The position numbers and the translations under genes are program-made. From Candidatus Bariatricus faecipullorum (GTDB lineage Bacteria; Bacillota; Clostridia; Lachnospirales; Lachnospiraceae): a stretch of DNA of 44,560 nucleotides. Position 1 is the first letter of the stretch. Every line of letters begins with the position of its first letter. The stretch is taken from contig DWYV01000019.1 in assembly GCA_019118525.1 (NCBI GenBank), positions 1 through 44,560 on the forward strand. Direction: 5' to 3'. The notes below the pieces were generated by a model that was not told the DNA's origin, did no database searches, and saw only the letters and a program-made list of their open reading frames with translations. This document shows, one piece after another, positions 8,090 through 16,319 of the stretch.

Positions 8090-8857
8090 ATGACCAGAAA
8101 CCAGAAACTGTTGACCGGCGCCGCTGCCGTGCTGTGCTTTTCCTTTGCCCCCGCACTGCCAGCCGCCGCCATGCACATTATGGAGGGATATCTGCCCGGA
8201 GGGGCCTGCATTGCCTGGGGCGCCCTCTGCGTTCCCTTTGTCCTGGCGGGATTTTTCTCCATAAAAAAAGCCCTGACGGAAAATCCCCAGCTGCTTACCC
8301 TGCTGGCCATGTCCGGGGCATTCATTTTTGTAATTTCTTCCCTGAAAATTCCCTCTGTCACGGGAAGCTGTTCCCATATGACGGGGACCGGCCTTGGCGC
8401 CATCCTTTTCGGCCCCGCTCCGGTCAGTATCCTGGGAATCATTGTCCTTCTGTTCCAGGCAGTCCTGCTGGCCCACGGCGGGCTGACCACGCTGGGAGCC
8501 AACACCTTTTCCATGGCCATTGCCGGTCCCTTCCTGAGCTGGGGCGTCTTTCAGATTTGTAAAAAGCTGAACGTAAACCGGAGAGTCAGCGTCTTTCTGG
8601 CAGCCGCCCTGGGGGATCTGTTTACCTACTGTATAACCAGTCTGCAGCTTACCCTGGCCTATCCTTCTGAAAACGGAGGCGTGGCGGCCTCTGCGTTAAA
8701 ATTCCTGGGCGTGTTCGCACCCACCCAGCTTCCCCTGGCAGTTATCGAGGGAATCCTTACGGTACTGATTGTCATGGCCCTGGAAACCTATGCGAAACCG
8801 GAGCTTCGCCTGGCAGGCTACTTCAAAGGAGCAAAGGAGGGAACGAATAATGAGTAA
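8090..8857 (+). CDS. cbiM: Cobalt ECF transporter substrate-binding subunit CbiM
   Basis: The S component of the cobalt importer, 255 residues. A signal peptide (1-27) ends in PAAA, so the mature protein starts Met-His-Ile-Met-Glu-Gly (28-33), the N-terminal motif whose amino group and histidine bind Co2+/Ni2+ in this family. Six or so further hydrophobic helices follow. The ATG at 8090 is set by AAGGAGGGG at 8075-8083. Longer in-frame extensions would run into the terminator. It is first in the riboswitch-controlled operon and overlaps cbiN by 8 bp. Confidence 0.97.
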   Translation: MTRNQKLLTGAAAVLCFSFAPALPAAAMHIMEGYLPGGACIAWGALCVPFVLAGFFSIKKALTENPQLLTLLAMSGAFIFVISSLKIPSVTGSCSHMTGTGLGAILFGPAPVSILGIIVLLFQAVLLAHGGLTTLGANTFSMAIAGPFLSWGVFQICKKLNVNRRVSVFLAAALGDLFTYCITSLQLTLAYPSENGGVAASALKFLGVFAPTQLPLAVIEGILTVLIVMALETYAKPELRLAGYFKGAKEGTNNE

Positions 8858-9176
8858 AAATACAAAAACGGCGCTCCTGCTTCTTCTGCTGGCAGTCCTG
8901 CTGACGGTCCTTCCTCTGGCCGTCCAAAAAGACGCGGACTTCGGCGGTTCTGACGACGCCGGGAGCGTGATGGTGGAGGAAGTCCGGGGCGAGGCTTATG
9001 AGCCCTGGTTCACCCCGGTTCTGGAAAATGCTCTGGGCGGAGAGCTTCCGGGAGAAATAGAAAGTCTTCTGTTCTGCGTGCAGACCGGTATTGGCGTTGG
9101 CATTCTCGCTTTCTGTATGGGGCGTTTCGTAGAACGGAAGAAATGGCAGAAGGAGGACGACAGTGCCATCCATTGA
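8850..9176 (+). CDS. cbiN: Cobalt transport accessory protein CbiN
   Basis: A small membrane protein of 108 residues with two helices (about 6-26 and 76-92) joined by an external loop carrying FGGSDD and YEPWF, both hallmarks of CbiN. It pairs with CbiM and is needed for metal loading in cobalt-specific systems. Its presence, rather than a NikN-type fusion, supports cobalt as the substrate. The start is the ATG at 8850 inside the end of cbiM, with AAGGAGG 9 nt upstream. It overlaps cbiQ by 14 bp. Confidence 0.96.
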   Translation: MSKNTKTALLLLLLAVLLTVLPLAVQKDADFGGSDDAGSVMVEEVRGEAYEPWFTPVLENALGGELPGEIESLLFCVQTGIGVGILAFCMGRFVERKKWQKEDDSAIH

Positions 9177-9951
9177 TTCCATCTGCCATGCCTCCCGGCT
9201 TCGGAATGTCAATGCAGCGGTCAAATTCTGGTTTTCCATTCTGACCCTGGCGCTGTGCGTTGCAGGCCGCTCGGTCTGCATCTCCCTGCTGGTCCTGCTG
9301 GTGAACAGTCTGCTGATTACCGCCAGAAGCGGCCTGGCCTGGAAGCGGTATGGAAAACTGCTGGCCGCCCCGCTTACGTTTCTCCTGCTGGCCACTGCGG
9401 CCATTGTCATCAGCATCTCCAGGCGCCCCCTCTCCGCCTTTGCCATTCCCGCCGGCTCCTGGTATGTGACGGCAGGGTGGGACTCCCTGGCCTATGGGGG
9501 CCGGCTGATGCTGACCGCCCTGGCCTGCGTATCCTGCCTTTATTTTCTGTCGGTAACCACGCCGGTAACAGACATTCTGGGCGTGCTGGAGTCCCTCCGC
9601 TGTCCCCGGCTTTTCCTGGAACTGATGCTGCTGATTTACCGGTACATTTTCCTGCTGCTGTCCCTGGCCTCTGTCCTTACCGCCGCCCAGCAGTCCAGGC
9701 TTGGAAACCGGGACTTCCGGACTTCCCTGCGCTCCTTCGGGGCGCTGGGGCAGGCTCTCTTCGTCCAGTCCATTGTCCGTTCCCGGCTTAGCTGGCAGGC
9801 CATGGAATCCCGCTGTTATCAGGGGCAGGTAAACGTCCTTCACCCGAAACAGCCTGTAAAAAAATCCCAGGTCCTTCTGACGGCTCTGTTCGAGCTTCTG
9901 CTTCTGGCCCTGGTTATAATAAGGAGATGTCAGCTTTGGATACTATTTTAA
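9163..9951 (+). CDS. cbiQ: Cobalt ECF transporter T component CbiQ
   Basis: The transmembrane coupling subunit, 262 residues. Hydrophobic helices fill 25-140 and the C-terminus. A cytoplasmic region near residues 180-225 holds SRLGNRD and a coupling motif AMESRCYQG, a variant of the usual A-E-S-R-G-Y form that contacts the ATPase. It starts at GTG (9163) with AGGAGG 6 nt upstream, the only well-placed start. It overlaps cbiN by 14 bp and cbiO by about 25 bp, so translation is tightly coupled through the importer genes. Confidence 0.95.
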   Translation: MPSIDSICHASRLRNVNAAVKFWFSILTLALCVAGRSVCISLLVLLVNSLLITARSGLAWKRYGKLLAAPLTFLLLATAAIVISISRRPLSAFAIPAGSWYVTAGWDSLAYGGRLMLTALACVSCLYFLSVTTPVTDILGVLESLRCPRLFLELMLLIYRYIFLLLSLASVLTAAQQSRLGNRDFRTSLRSFGALGQALFVQSIVRSRLSWQAMESRCYQGQVNVLHPKQPVKKSQVLLTALFELLLLALVIIRRCQLWILF

Positions 9952-10766
9952 ATGCAGAAAATCTGGTATACTCATATGAAGACGCACCGGAACCCTCCCT
10001 GAACGGACTGACCCTTTCCATCCCGGAGGGAAGCCGGGTGGCGCTGATGGGAGAAAACGGTTCCGGGAAATCCACGTTCTTTCTCTGCTGTAACGGGATT
10101 TTCAAACCGCAGAAAGGCCGGCTCGCTTTCCGGGGCGTTCCCTTCTCTTACGACCGGCGTTCGCTTCTGGAACTCAGAAGGCAGGTGGGCATCGTCTTTC
10201 AGAATCCGGATGTCCAGCTTTTTTCCGCCAGCGTATATGAGGATATTTCTTTCGGCCTTCTGAACCTGGGACTTTCGGAGACAGAGGCCGCCGAAAGAGT
10301 CGGCCGGGTGATGGAAGAGCTGGAAATTACTCCCTTCCGGGACCGTCCGGTCCATGCGTTAAGCGGCGGCCAGAAGAAGCAGGTTTCCCTGGCCGGAATC
10401 CTGGTCATGGAACCTGCGCTTCTGATTCTGGATGAGCCCTTTGCCTCCCTGGACGCCCGGCACAAGGAGCGGATGAAGCAGCAGATATACCGGCTCAGCG
10501 ACAGCGGCCGCACCGTGCTGACCGCCACCCATGACCCGGATTTTGCCCTGGAATGGGCCGACCGGGTGATTCTGTTAAAAAAAGGCCGCACTCTGGCCCA
10601 GGGAGAAGCCGCAGCGATTCTCTCCAGCCGAAGGCTTCTGGAGGAAGCAGGGCTTCCTGCCCCTTCCGTTCTCCCGCTTTTTGAGACGCTGAAAAGAAAG
10701 GGCATTCTGGCGGAGCACCTGCCTCTGCCCCGCAGCCTGGCTGCCCTGGAGCGTTGCCTGCACTGA
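9927..10766 (+). CDS. cbiO: Cobalt ECF transporter ATP-binding protein CbiO
   Basis: The ATPase of the importer, about 279 residues: Walker A GENGSGKST (42-50), Q-loop VFQNPD, signature LSGGQKKQ, Walker B LLILDEP and H-loop ATHD. The start is uncertain. The ATG at 9927 directly abuts AAGGAG (9921-9926), too close for initiation. The in-frame TTG at 9936 has AAGGAG 9 nt upstream and gives a protein starting MDTILNAENL, so it may be the real start. The conserved domain begins after both. The gene overlaps the end of cbiQ. Confidence 0.95.
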   Translation: MSALDTILNAENLVYSYEDAPEPSLNGLTLSIPEGSRVALMGENGSGKSTFFLCCNGIFKPQKGRLAFRGVPFSYDRRSLLELRRQVGIVFQNPDVQLFSASVYEDISFGLLNLGLSETEAAERVGRVMEELEITPFRDRPVHALSGGQKKQVSLAGILVMEPALLILDEPFASLDARHKERMKQQIYRLSDSGRTVLTATHDPDFALEWADRVILLKKGRTLAQGEAAAILSSRRLLEEAGLPAPSVLPLFETLKRKGILAEHLPLPRSLAALERCLH

Positions 10767-10778
10767 AAGGAGACATGC

Positions 10779-11561
10779 ATGAACAAAAAAGGACTTCTGG
10801 TTGTCAGCTTTGGCACCAGTCACCACGATACCCGGGAAAAAAACATTGTCCCTCTGGAAACCCTTCTGGCAGAAGCTTTTCCGGACCGGACCTGCTACCG
10901 GGCCTATACAAGCAGAATGATTCTGGATATTCTGAAAAAACGGGACGGGCTTACGCTTCCCACTGTGCCCATGGCCATGGAGCAGCTGATTCAGGAAGGA
11001 ATCACCGATTTGCTGGTCCAGCCCACCCATATCATGAACGGGCTGGAAAACGAGCAGATGAAAGAAGATATTATGCTATGGAAAAATCAGCTGGATTCCC
11101 TGGCTTTTGGGGCTCCCCTTCTTACATCCACCAGGGACCAGGAAGACCTTATCCAGGCCGTGATGGAAGAATTTCCCCCTCTGAAAGAGACGGAAGCGCT
11201 GATGTTCATGGGGCACGGAAGCTCCCACTACGCCAACACCGTCTATGCGGCGCTGGACTACGCCTTCAAGCACCAGGGCCATCCCCATGTATACGTGGGA
11301 ACGGTGGAGGCCTATCCGGACCTGGACACCGTAATGGAGGACTTAAAGCGGGAACATATCCGCAGGGTCACCCTGGCCCCTCTGATGCTGGTGGCCGGGG
11401 ACCATGCCCGCAACGACCTGGCCGGGGACGGGCCGGATTCCTGGAAGTCCATCCTGGAATCCCACGGCTTTGAGACTTCCTGCGTGCTGAAGGGGCTGGG
11501 AGAATATCCCGGTATCCGTAAGCTCTATATCCGGCATGCGAAAGAGGCTCTCCCCTTATGA
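10779..11561 (+). CDS. cbiK: Sirohydrochlorin cobaltochelatase CbiK
   Basis: The anaerobic-pathway chelatase, 260 residues, inserts Co2+ into sirohydrochlorin. The two metal-binding histidines of the family are seen as H146 in FMGHGSSH and H209 in VAGDHARND (H145 and H207 in the Salmonella enzyme). The N-terminus VVSFGTSHHDTRE is typical, and no signal peptide is present, so it is cytoplasmic. It lies 12 bp after cbiO with AAAGGAG before the second of two nearby ATGs. Being in the importer operon puts cobalt insertion, but not the other corrin steps, under the riboswitch. Its end overlaps the convergent kinase gene by 6 bp. Confidence 0.96.
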   Translation: MNKKGLLVVSFGTSHHDTREKNIVPLETLLAEAFPDRTCYRAYTSRMILDILKKRDGLTLPTVPMAMEQLIQEGITDLLVQPTHIMNGLENEQMKEDIMLWKNQLDSLAFGAPLLTSTRDQEDLIQAVMEEFPPLKETEALMFMGHGSSHYANTVYAALDYAFKHQGHPHVYVGTVEAYPDLDTVMEDLKREHIRRVTLAPLMLVAGDHARNDLAGDGPDSWKSILESHGFETSCVLKGLGEYPGIRKLYIRHAKEALPL

Positions 11562-12947
11562 CAGGGCGGGCAGGAGAATGTCTGCCCGGAAGCCGCCCAG
11601 GGAACTCTTTCCCAGTCTGAGCTCTCCCCCGTGAGCCCGCGCGGTCTGACGGACCGTCAGAAGTCCCAGGCCGTGCCGGAGCGTACCGTCCGCCTCCTCT
11701 GCCTGCATATAATGGGGCGTTTTCTCCAGGGCTTCGGTTTCTTCCGGAGACATCCCTTTTCCCCCGTCCTCTACCCGGATAACCAGGGACATGGATTCCC
11801 GGAGCAGGGATACCCGGACGGCACATCCCTCTTCATTGTGATTTCTTACGTTCTGAAGCAGATTTCCCACCGCTCTCTGAATCAGGGGGGCGTCGATTTC
11901 GGCCCGCCATCCGGAGGCCTCTTCCGGAGCATTCCATTCCAGCGGATAGCGTCCTTCCACATCCAGATTCAGAAAATCCGCCACCGCCTGCCGCACGGCC
12001 GGGACCAGATATTCCTCTTTCTTTTTCAGCGGCTGCATCTGGTATTCCAGCCGGGAAACCAGGTTTAAATCGCTGACCAGGTCCCGGATTCTCTGTCCCT
12101 GATGCAGAATGGCCCCGGCCTTTTTCCGTTCCTTTTCGGAAAGTGCGGGATTTTCCTGCAACTGGTCCGCATACCCGATAATCATGGTCAGGGGCGTCCG
12201 GATATCATGGGACACCCCTGCAATCCACTCTCCCCGGGCTTTTTCTTTTCTCCGAAGCTGCCGTCTCTGGGTTTCCAGGACCTCCGAGGTGGTATTGACC
12301 GATTCCGCCAGTTCCCCCAGCAGTCCCCGGGGCTGCACATGAACCGGTTCTCCCCGGGGCAGTCTCTGAATTCCTTCCGCCAGCGGCCCCAGGGAGGCCA
12401 TCATCTTCCGGTTTGCCGCCAGATAGATGAAAAAAAGCACGGCCACATTCACCGCCAGAACTGCCAGTGCCGTCCGTGGCAGGCTGATAATGCTGTCATA
12501 GTCATAGCTGGGATACATGTGTTTCCAGAAGCTGTCCTTCGGATACCCCAGAATCAGCAGGCCGTCCTCCCGCTCCCCGGTGTAAGTGGGGTAATCGTTC
12601 AGATACCCCCGGGTAAGCCAGGACACCTCCGACAGGGTATAGGAGTGGGGGATGTCCGCCGGAACATTTTCCGTCTCCCAGACCACCTCCCGGCTCTCTT
12701 CTTCCACAAACACGGCCCAGATATCCTGGCTCTCCAGTTCTTTTTCTATTTCTGTATCCATGGCATAACCGTCTGCCTCCCGGCGCAGGGCCCGGGCCGC
12801 CTCCCCGGCCATGGTGTAGGGTGCTCCGTTTGTCATGCTTTTTTCCGTAAACTTCCACAGCACCACTACGTTTACCGCCAGAAGCAGGAGGACGCTCAGC
12901 ATCAGCAGGCCGGCAAATCTTCGAATCAGACGAAGCAGGTTTTTCAT
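11556..12947 (-). CDS. Sensor histidine kinase, HisKA type
   Basis: A 463-residue membrane kinase with transmembrane helices at about 12-31 and 158-178 framing a 125-residue extracellular domain that resembles no domain I can name. A short linker and coiled coil lead to the HisKA motif GVSHDIRTPLT, phosphoacceptor His247. The ATPase domain shows N-box NLLQNVRNH, G1 box EDGGKGM and a G2 box HGLGLL. It overlaps its response regulator by 4 bp. With the OmpR-type regulator and the divergent ABC genes it resembles kinases that sense antimicrobial peptides. The ligand is unknown. Confidence 0.9.
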   Translation of the reverse strand: MKNLLRLIRRFAGLLMLSVLLLLAVNVVVLWKFTEKSMTNGAPYTMAGEAARALRREADGYAMDTEIEKELESQDIWAVFVEEESREVVWETENVPADIPHSYTLSEVSWLTRGYLNDYPTYTGEREDGLLILGYPKDSFWKHMYPSYDYDSIISLPRTALAVLAVNVAVLFFIYLAANRKMMASLGPLAEGIQRLPRGEPVHVQPRGLLGELAESVNTTSEVLETQRRQLRRKEKARGEWIAGVSHDIRTPLTMIIGYADQLQENPALSEKERKKAGAILHQGQRIRDLVSDLNLVSRLEYQMQPLKKKEEYLVPAVRQAVADFLNLDVEGRYPLEWNAPEEASGWRAEIDAPLIQRAVGNLLQNVRNHNEEGCAVRVSLLRESMSLVIRVEDGGKGMSPEETEALEKTPHYMQAEEADGTLRHGLGLLTVRQTARAHGGELRLGKSSLGGFRADILLPALS

Positions 12948-13654
12948 TTTGTCCTCCCTTCTGTCAGAAGACGGTACCCCAGTCCCTTTACCGTTATCAG
13001 GGATACCGGACGGGACGGGTCTTTCTCTATCTTTTCCCGGATTCGCCGGATGTGCGCCATCAGCGAATTTTCATATCCGTAAGGATTGTCGCCCCAGGCC
13101 GCCTGGCAGAGCGCGTCAATGGTCACAATCCTTCCTGCATTTCTGGCCAGCGCCTGCAAAATGGCGTACTCCTTGGCAGTCAGCGGCAGAATCTCTTTCC
13201 CCCGGCATACCTCCGCCCGGGAAAAATCCACTTCGCAGTCCGCCAGCCGAAGCTTTGGATTTTCTTCCTTATAGGCCCTCCGTAAAATGGCCTGCACCCG
13301 GAAAACCAGTTCCTTCGGAAGAAAGGGTTTCACCATGTAGTCATCCGCTCCCAGTCCAAAGCCGCGGAATTTATCCTCGTCCTCTCCCCGGGCAGTGAGA
13401 AACAGCACCGGATACTCTGCTTTTTCCCGCAGCCTTTCCAATAATCCAAAGCCGTCTCCGTCCGGCAGCATCACATCCAGTACGGCAAAATCCGGACGGA
13501 ATTCTTCCGCAGCCTCCAAAGCTTCTTTCACCGAGGAGGCCCGGCAGATAAAACAAAAACCGGCTTCCTTTAATATCATCTCTACCATGTCCAGAATCTC
13601 ATTCTCATCATCCACCAGGAGAATCCGTTTTTCCCTGAGATAAGACATATCCAC
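12944..13654 (-). CDS. Response regulator, OmpR/PhoB family
   Basis: A 236-residue regulator. The receiver domain has the acidic pair in LLVDDE (13-18), phosphoacceptor Asp60 in FAVLDVMLPDGDG and Lys in YMVKPF. A C-terminal winged helix (about 135-232) includes LTAKEYAILQ and RIREKIE. It starts at GTG (13654), 6 nt after GGAGGG. The ATG two codons later would be 12 nt away. It probably binds the 11-bp-phased TGTAAGG repeats at 13718-13757 to activate the divergent exporter operon. Confidence 0.93.
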   Translation of the reverse strand: MDMSYLREKRILLVDDENEILDMVEMILKEAGFCFICRASSVKEALEAAEEFRPDFAVLDVMLPDGDGFGLLERLREKAEYPVLFLTARGEDEDKFRGFGLGADDYMVKPFLPKELVFRVQAILRRAYKEENPKLRLADCEVDFSRAEVCRGKEILPLTAKEYAILQALARNAGRIVTIDALCQAAWGDNPYGYENSLMAHIRRIREKIEKDPSRPVSLITVKGLGYRLLTEGRTK

Positions 13655-13717
13655 AAAAATCCCTCCTTTCCCTTATCTTACCACAAGTTTTCCCATCCGG
13701 AAGGAGTCCCGGCAAAA

Positions 13718-13772
13718 TGTAAGGGAATTGTAAGGCAGGGAAAAGGCCTGTGTAAGGAAGATTTCTTATACT
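13718..13772 (+). promoter_or_regulatory. Phased TGTAAGG direct repeats and -10 box
   Basis: TGTAAGG occurs at 13718, 13729 and 13751, and a degenerate GAAAAGG at 13740, giving a strict 11-bp pitch. The last copy ends 9 nt before a -10 box TATACT (13767-13772), and no -35 consensus exists (AGGCCT at that place). This layout matches OmpR/PhoB-type class II activation, in which direct repeats replace the -35. The likely binder is the regulator encoded divergently at 12944-13654. Confidence 0.65.
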
Positions 13773-13800
13773 GGAACTGTGACAGAAAGGAGAGACGACT

Positions 13801-14556
13801 ATGAGACCTGTAATTGAAACCCGAAATCTGACAAAAACATACGGCCGTTTTACTGCCGTATCCGGTCTGAATCTGCACGTGCCCAGAAATTCTGTCTACG
13901 GTTTTCTGGGGCCCAACGGTGCAGGCAAATCCACGACGATGAAAATGTTCCTGGGACTGACCCGGCCTTCCGGCGGAACTTTTGTGATGGACGGAAAGCA
14001 GTATCCCCAGGACCGTGTGGAGATTTTAAAGGAGACCGGCTCTTTCATTGAGGCCCCGTCCTTTTACGGGAACCTGACCGGAGAAGAGAACCTGGACATT
14101 CTGCGCCGGATTCTGGGGCTTCCGAAATCCGCCGTGGAGGACGCCCTGGAGCTGACCGGCCTGACCCCTTACCGGAAACGGCTGGCCCGGAAATATTCTC
14201 TCGGCATGAAACAGCGCCTGGGACTGGCCGGAGCCCTGCTGGGGCGGCCCCCGCTTCTGATTCTGGATGAGCCCACCAACGGGCTGGACCCGTCCGGCAT
14301 CCACGAAATCCGCTCTCTCATCCGCTCCCTCCCGGAGCAGTTTGACTGTACCGTTCTGGTATCCTCCCATCTGCTGGCGGAGATTGAACTGATGGCGGAC
14401 TTTGTGGGAATCTTAAATCACGGTCACCTGCTGTTTGAAGGCACTCTGGAAGAGCTGAGACAGTCCGCCGCCGAACGGGGTCTCCCCGCGGACAATCTGG
14501 AAGATACCTTCCTGGCCCTTGTCGACGCAGATAACCAGAACCGGAGGAGGCGGTAA
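13801..14556 (+). CDS. ABC exporter ATPase, BcrA/lantibiotic-immunity type
   Basis: A 251-residue ATPase: Walker A GFLGPNGAGKST (34-45), signature SLGMKQRLGLA in the form usual for BcrA/NisF-like ATPases, Walker B LLILDEPTNGLDP and H-loop SSHLL. No C-terminal extension. It is the first gene of a plus-strand operon with two small permeases, the composition of the NisFEG/SpaFEG self-immunity or BcrABC bacitracin exporters. No bacteriocin precursor or modification gene is nearby, so a defensive role against foreign peptides is the likelier inference. AAAGGAGAG lies before the ATG. Confidence 0.92.
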   Translation: MRPVIETRNLTKTYGRFTAVSGLNLHVPRNSVYGFLGPNGAGKSTTMKMFLGLTRPSGGTFVMDGKQYPQDRVEILKETGSFIEAPSFYGNLTGEENLDILRRILGLPKSAVEDALELTGLTPYRKRLARKYSLGMKQRLGLAGALLGRPPLLILDEPTNGLDPSGIHEIRSLIRSLPEQFDCTVLVSSHLLAEIELMADFVGILNHGHLLFEGTLEELRQSAAERGLPADNLEDTFLALVDADNQNRRRR

Positions 14557-14558
14557 GC

Positions 14559-15272
14559 GTGTTTTGTGAATTCCGAAAAATAAAAAGGACGGGATTTTTT
14601 CCCGTCTGGCTGGCCGGAGCCCTGCTCTCCGGCGGGTTTCCCCTGCTGAACATGGCTTTCCGGGCAGAAAACTATACCGGCCTTCCCGGCTCCGGCATCT
14701 CCATTCTTCTGAAAGCAAACTGGCAGACCAGCGCCATGATGAACCTGATGCTGCTCATTCTGGGCGCCTGCATTCTCTATCACATAGAGTTCGCCGATAA
14801 CGGTCTGCAGAAGATGCTGACGCTTCCCCTGCGGGAGAGCCGCATTTTCCTGGGAAAATTTCTGCTGATGATTCTGGCCTGGCTGACTGCGCTGGCAGAA
14901 GAATGTCTTTTTTACGGTTTCTGCTGCGTCCGCTGGTTTCCGGGGGAACCCTTTCTGCCGGAACTGCTTCGAGGCTTTGGCTGGTTTTTTCTCACCGGAC
15001 TGCCCACTCTCGGCTTTATGCTGCTGATTTCCTCCCTTTGCCGGAACATGTGGGTTTCCCTGGGAGCCGGGGTTGTCCTGGTCTTTGCCGCCACACTGGT
15101 CCCGGAGACTTCCTCTGCCCTCTCCCTGCTTCCCTTTGTCCTTCCTTACCGTCTTCCGGAAACGGCAGGGACCGGGGACGTTTGGCTTTCTCTGGCGGCT
15201 GTTTTTGCGGAGCTGGTACTGTGTATCCTGCTCCAGCGTATCCTCACTCTGTTCAGGAGGTCTGCACTATGA
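14559..15272 (+). CDS. ABC exporter permease, lantibiotic-immunity type
   Basis: A 237-residue permease with about six hydrophobic helices and no large soluble domain, the size of NisE/SpaE/MutE-like subunits. It starts at GTG (14559), 8 nt after GGAGGAGG, 2 bp past the ATPase stop. Its stop overlaps the next permease start (ATGA at 15269). The helices, starting FFPVWLAGALLSGGFPLL, are typical of ABC-2 family exporters. Low sequence conservation in this family means the call rests mainly on size, topology and gene order. Confidence 0.8.
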   Translation: MFCEFRKIKRTGFFPVWLAGALLSGGFPLLNMAFRAENYTGLPGSGISILLKANWQTSAMMNLMLLILGACILYHIEFADNGLQKMLTLPLRESRIFLGKFLLMILAWLTALAEECLFYGFCCVRWFPGEPFLPELLRGFGWFFLTGLPTLGFMLLISSLCRNMWVSLGAGVVLVFAATLVPETSSALSLLPFVLPYRLPETAGTGDVWLSLAAVFAELVLCILLQRILTLFRRSAL

Positions 15273-16039
15273 ATATACTGACACTGATTTCTATCGAATT
15301 TAAGAAAATACGCCGTTCCCACATTCTGCCGGTGCTGCTGGCAGCGGTCCTCATTCTGTGGGTGTTCTCCGTCGCTCATGCAGATACCCATTTTGACATG
15401 GGCGATGTTGGTATCTCCCCGGAAAACAGTTTCCTGGTTCAGGGATTTCTGGGCATGTCCTGGTTCCTGTTCCCGGCCAGCATGGTCGTGGGCACGGTAC
15501 TTCTCATTCAGAATGAGCGGAGCGGCCGGGGCATGTTAAAAATGCTGTCCCTTCCGGTTTCCACTCCCGCACTCTGTCTGGCCAAATTTACCGTACTGCT
15601 GGCCCTGGCCGCCATTCAGATTCTGATGCATGTGGCAGCCTGGTTTCTCAGCGCCCTCGTGGCCGGGCAGATCCAGCACTATTCTTTTCTGGTGGACCCG
15701 CTTTTTGCCCTTTCCCGGGCAGGCATCCTCTACCTGAGTGCCATCCCCATGACTGCCTTCTTCTGGATGCTGGCCGTCTGCATCCGGACGCCGGTATTTT
15801 CCGTCGGCGCCGGCCTGGCGTCCATTGTGCCCTCGGTTCTGATTATGAATACGAAGGCCTGGTTCCTCTATCCCATGTGCTATCCGTTCTATGTGATGAC
15901 GGCAGAGTACGGAAAACTGGCCTCCCGGCTGAGCACCTGGGAAGTGGACCTGGTTCCGTGGATTCCTGTCGCCGTCCTGATGACCCTGCTGTTTCTTGCC
16001 ATTGCCTGCTTCTTTTTCGGGCGGGCAGAAAGGAGATAA
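15269..16039 (+). CDS. ABC exporter permease, lantibiotic-immunity type
   Basis: A 256-residue permease with six predicted helices, partner of the preceding gene. It begins MNILTLISIEFKKIRRSHIL, the usual cytoplasmic helix-plus-basic start of this family (EFxKxxR). I took the ATG at 15269 because AGGAGG lies 9 nt upstream and it overlaps the previous stop. The frame is open much further upstream only because of the high GC content. Together the two permeases and the ATPase should form one exporter in the membrane. Confidence 0.83.
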   Translation: MNILTLISIEFKKIRRSHILPVLLAAVLILWVFSVAHADTHFDMGDVGISPENSFLVQGFLGMSWFLFPASMVVGTVLLIQNERSGRGMLKMLSLPVSTPALCLAKFTVLLALAAIQILMHVAAWFLSALVAGQIQHYSFLVDPLFALSRAGILYLSAIPMTAFFWMLAVCIRTPVFSVGAGLASIVPSVLIMNTKAWFLYPMCYPFYVMTAEYGKLASRLSTWEVDLVPWIPVAVLMTLLFLAIACFFFGRAERR

Positions 16040-16043
16040 TGTT

Positions 16044-16319
16044 ATGAAAAAAAAAATACTGACCGGAATCTGCGTCTTTCTGCTGCTGGTACCCTGGACC
16101 ATCTTCCCTCTCCGCACCTTTCCCTGGGCCCTGGAATCCCCGGCGGCGGAGATTATCATCACCTGCTATGCCCTGGTGATGGCCGCCTCCTGCATAGTTA
16201 CCCTGGCGGCCTACTGTGCGGGAAACGCAAAAAATCTGCTGATGAAAATCTGCTGCGTAGTCAGTACCCTTTACGGCGTCTTCGGCGTCGTGGTACTGGG
16301 CATGATTTATCTCATGTAA
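16044..16319 (+). CDS. Small hydrophobic membrane protein, function unknown
   Basis: A 91-residue protein with three hydrophobic helices (about 5-22, 30-52 and 68-90) and a Lys-rich start. AAGGAG lies 8 nt before the ATG at 16044, and the gene follows the permease by 4 bp, so it is part of the exporter operon. It may be an accessory subunit or a sensor-exporter link. I do not recognise the family. Its last 13 bp overlap the end of the convergent cbiC fusion gene, with no terminator between. Confidence 0.7.
   Translation: MKKKILTGICVFLLLVPWTIFPLRTFPWALESPAAEIIITCYALVMAASCIVTLAAYCAGNAKNLLMKICCVVSTLYGVFGVVVLGMIYLM

Noticed and set aside
11556..16319. A full lantibiotic biosynthesis cluster around the second exporter
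   Set aside because: No precursor peptide, dehydratase, cyclase or leader protease is encoded; the flanks are cobalamin genes.
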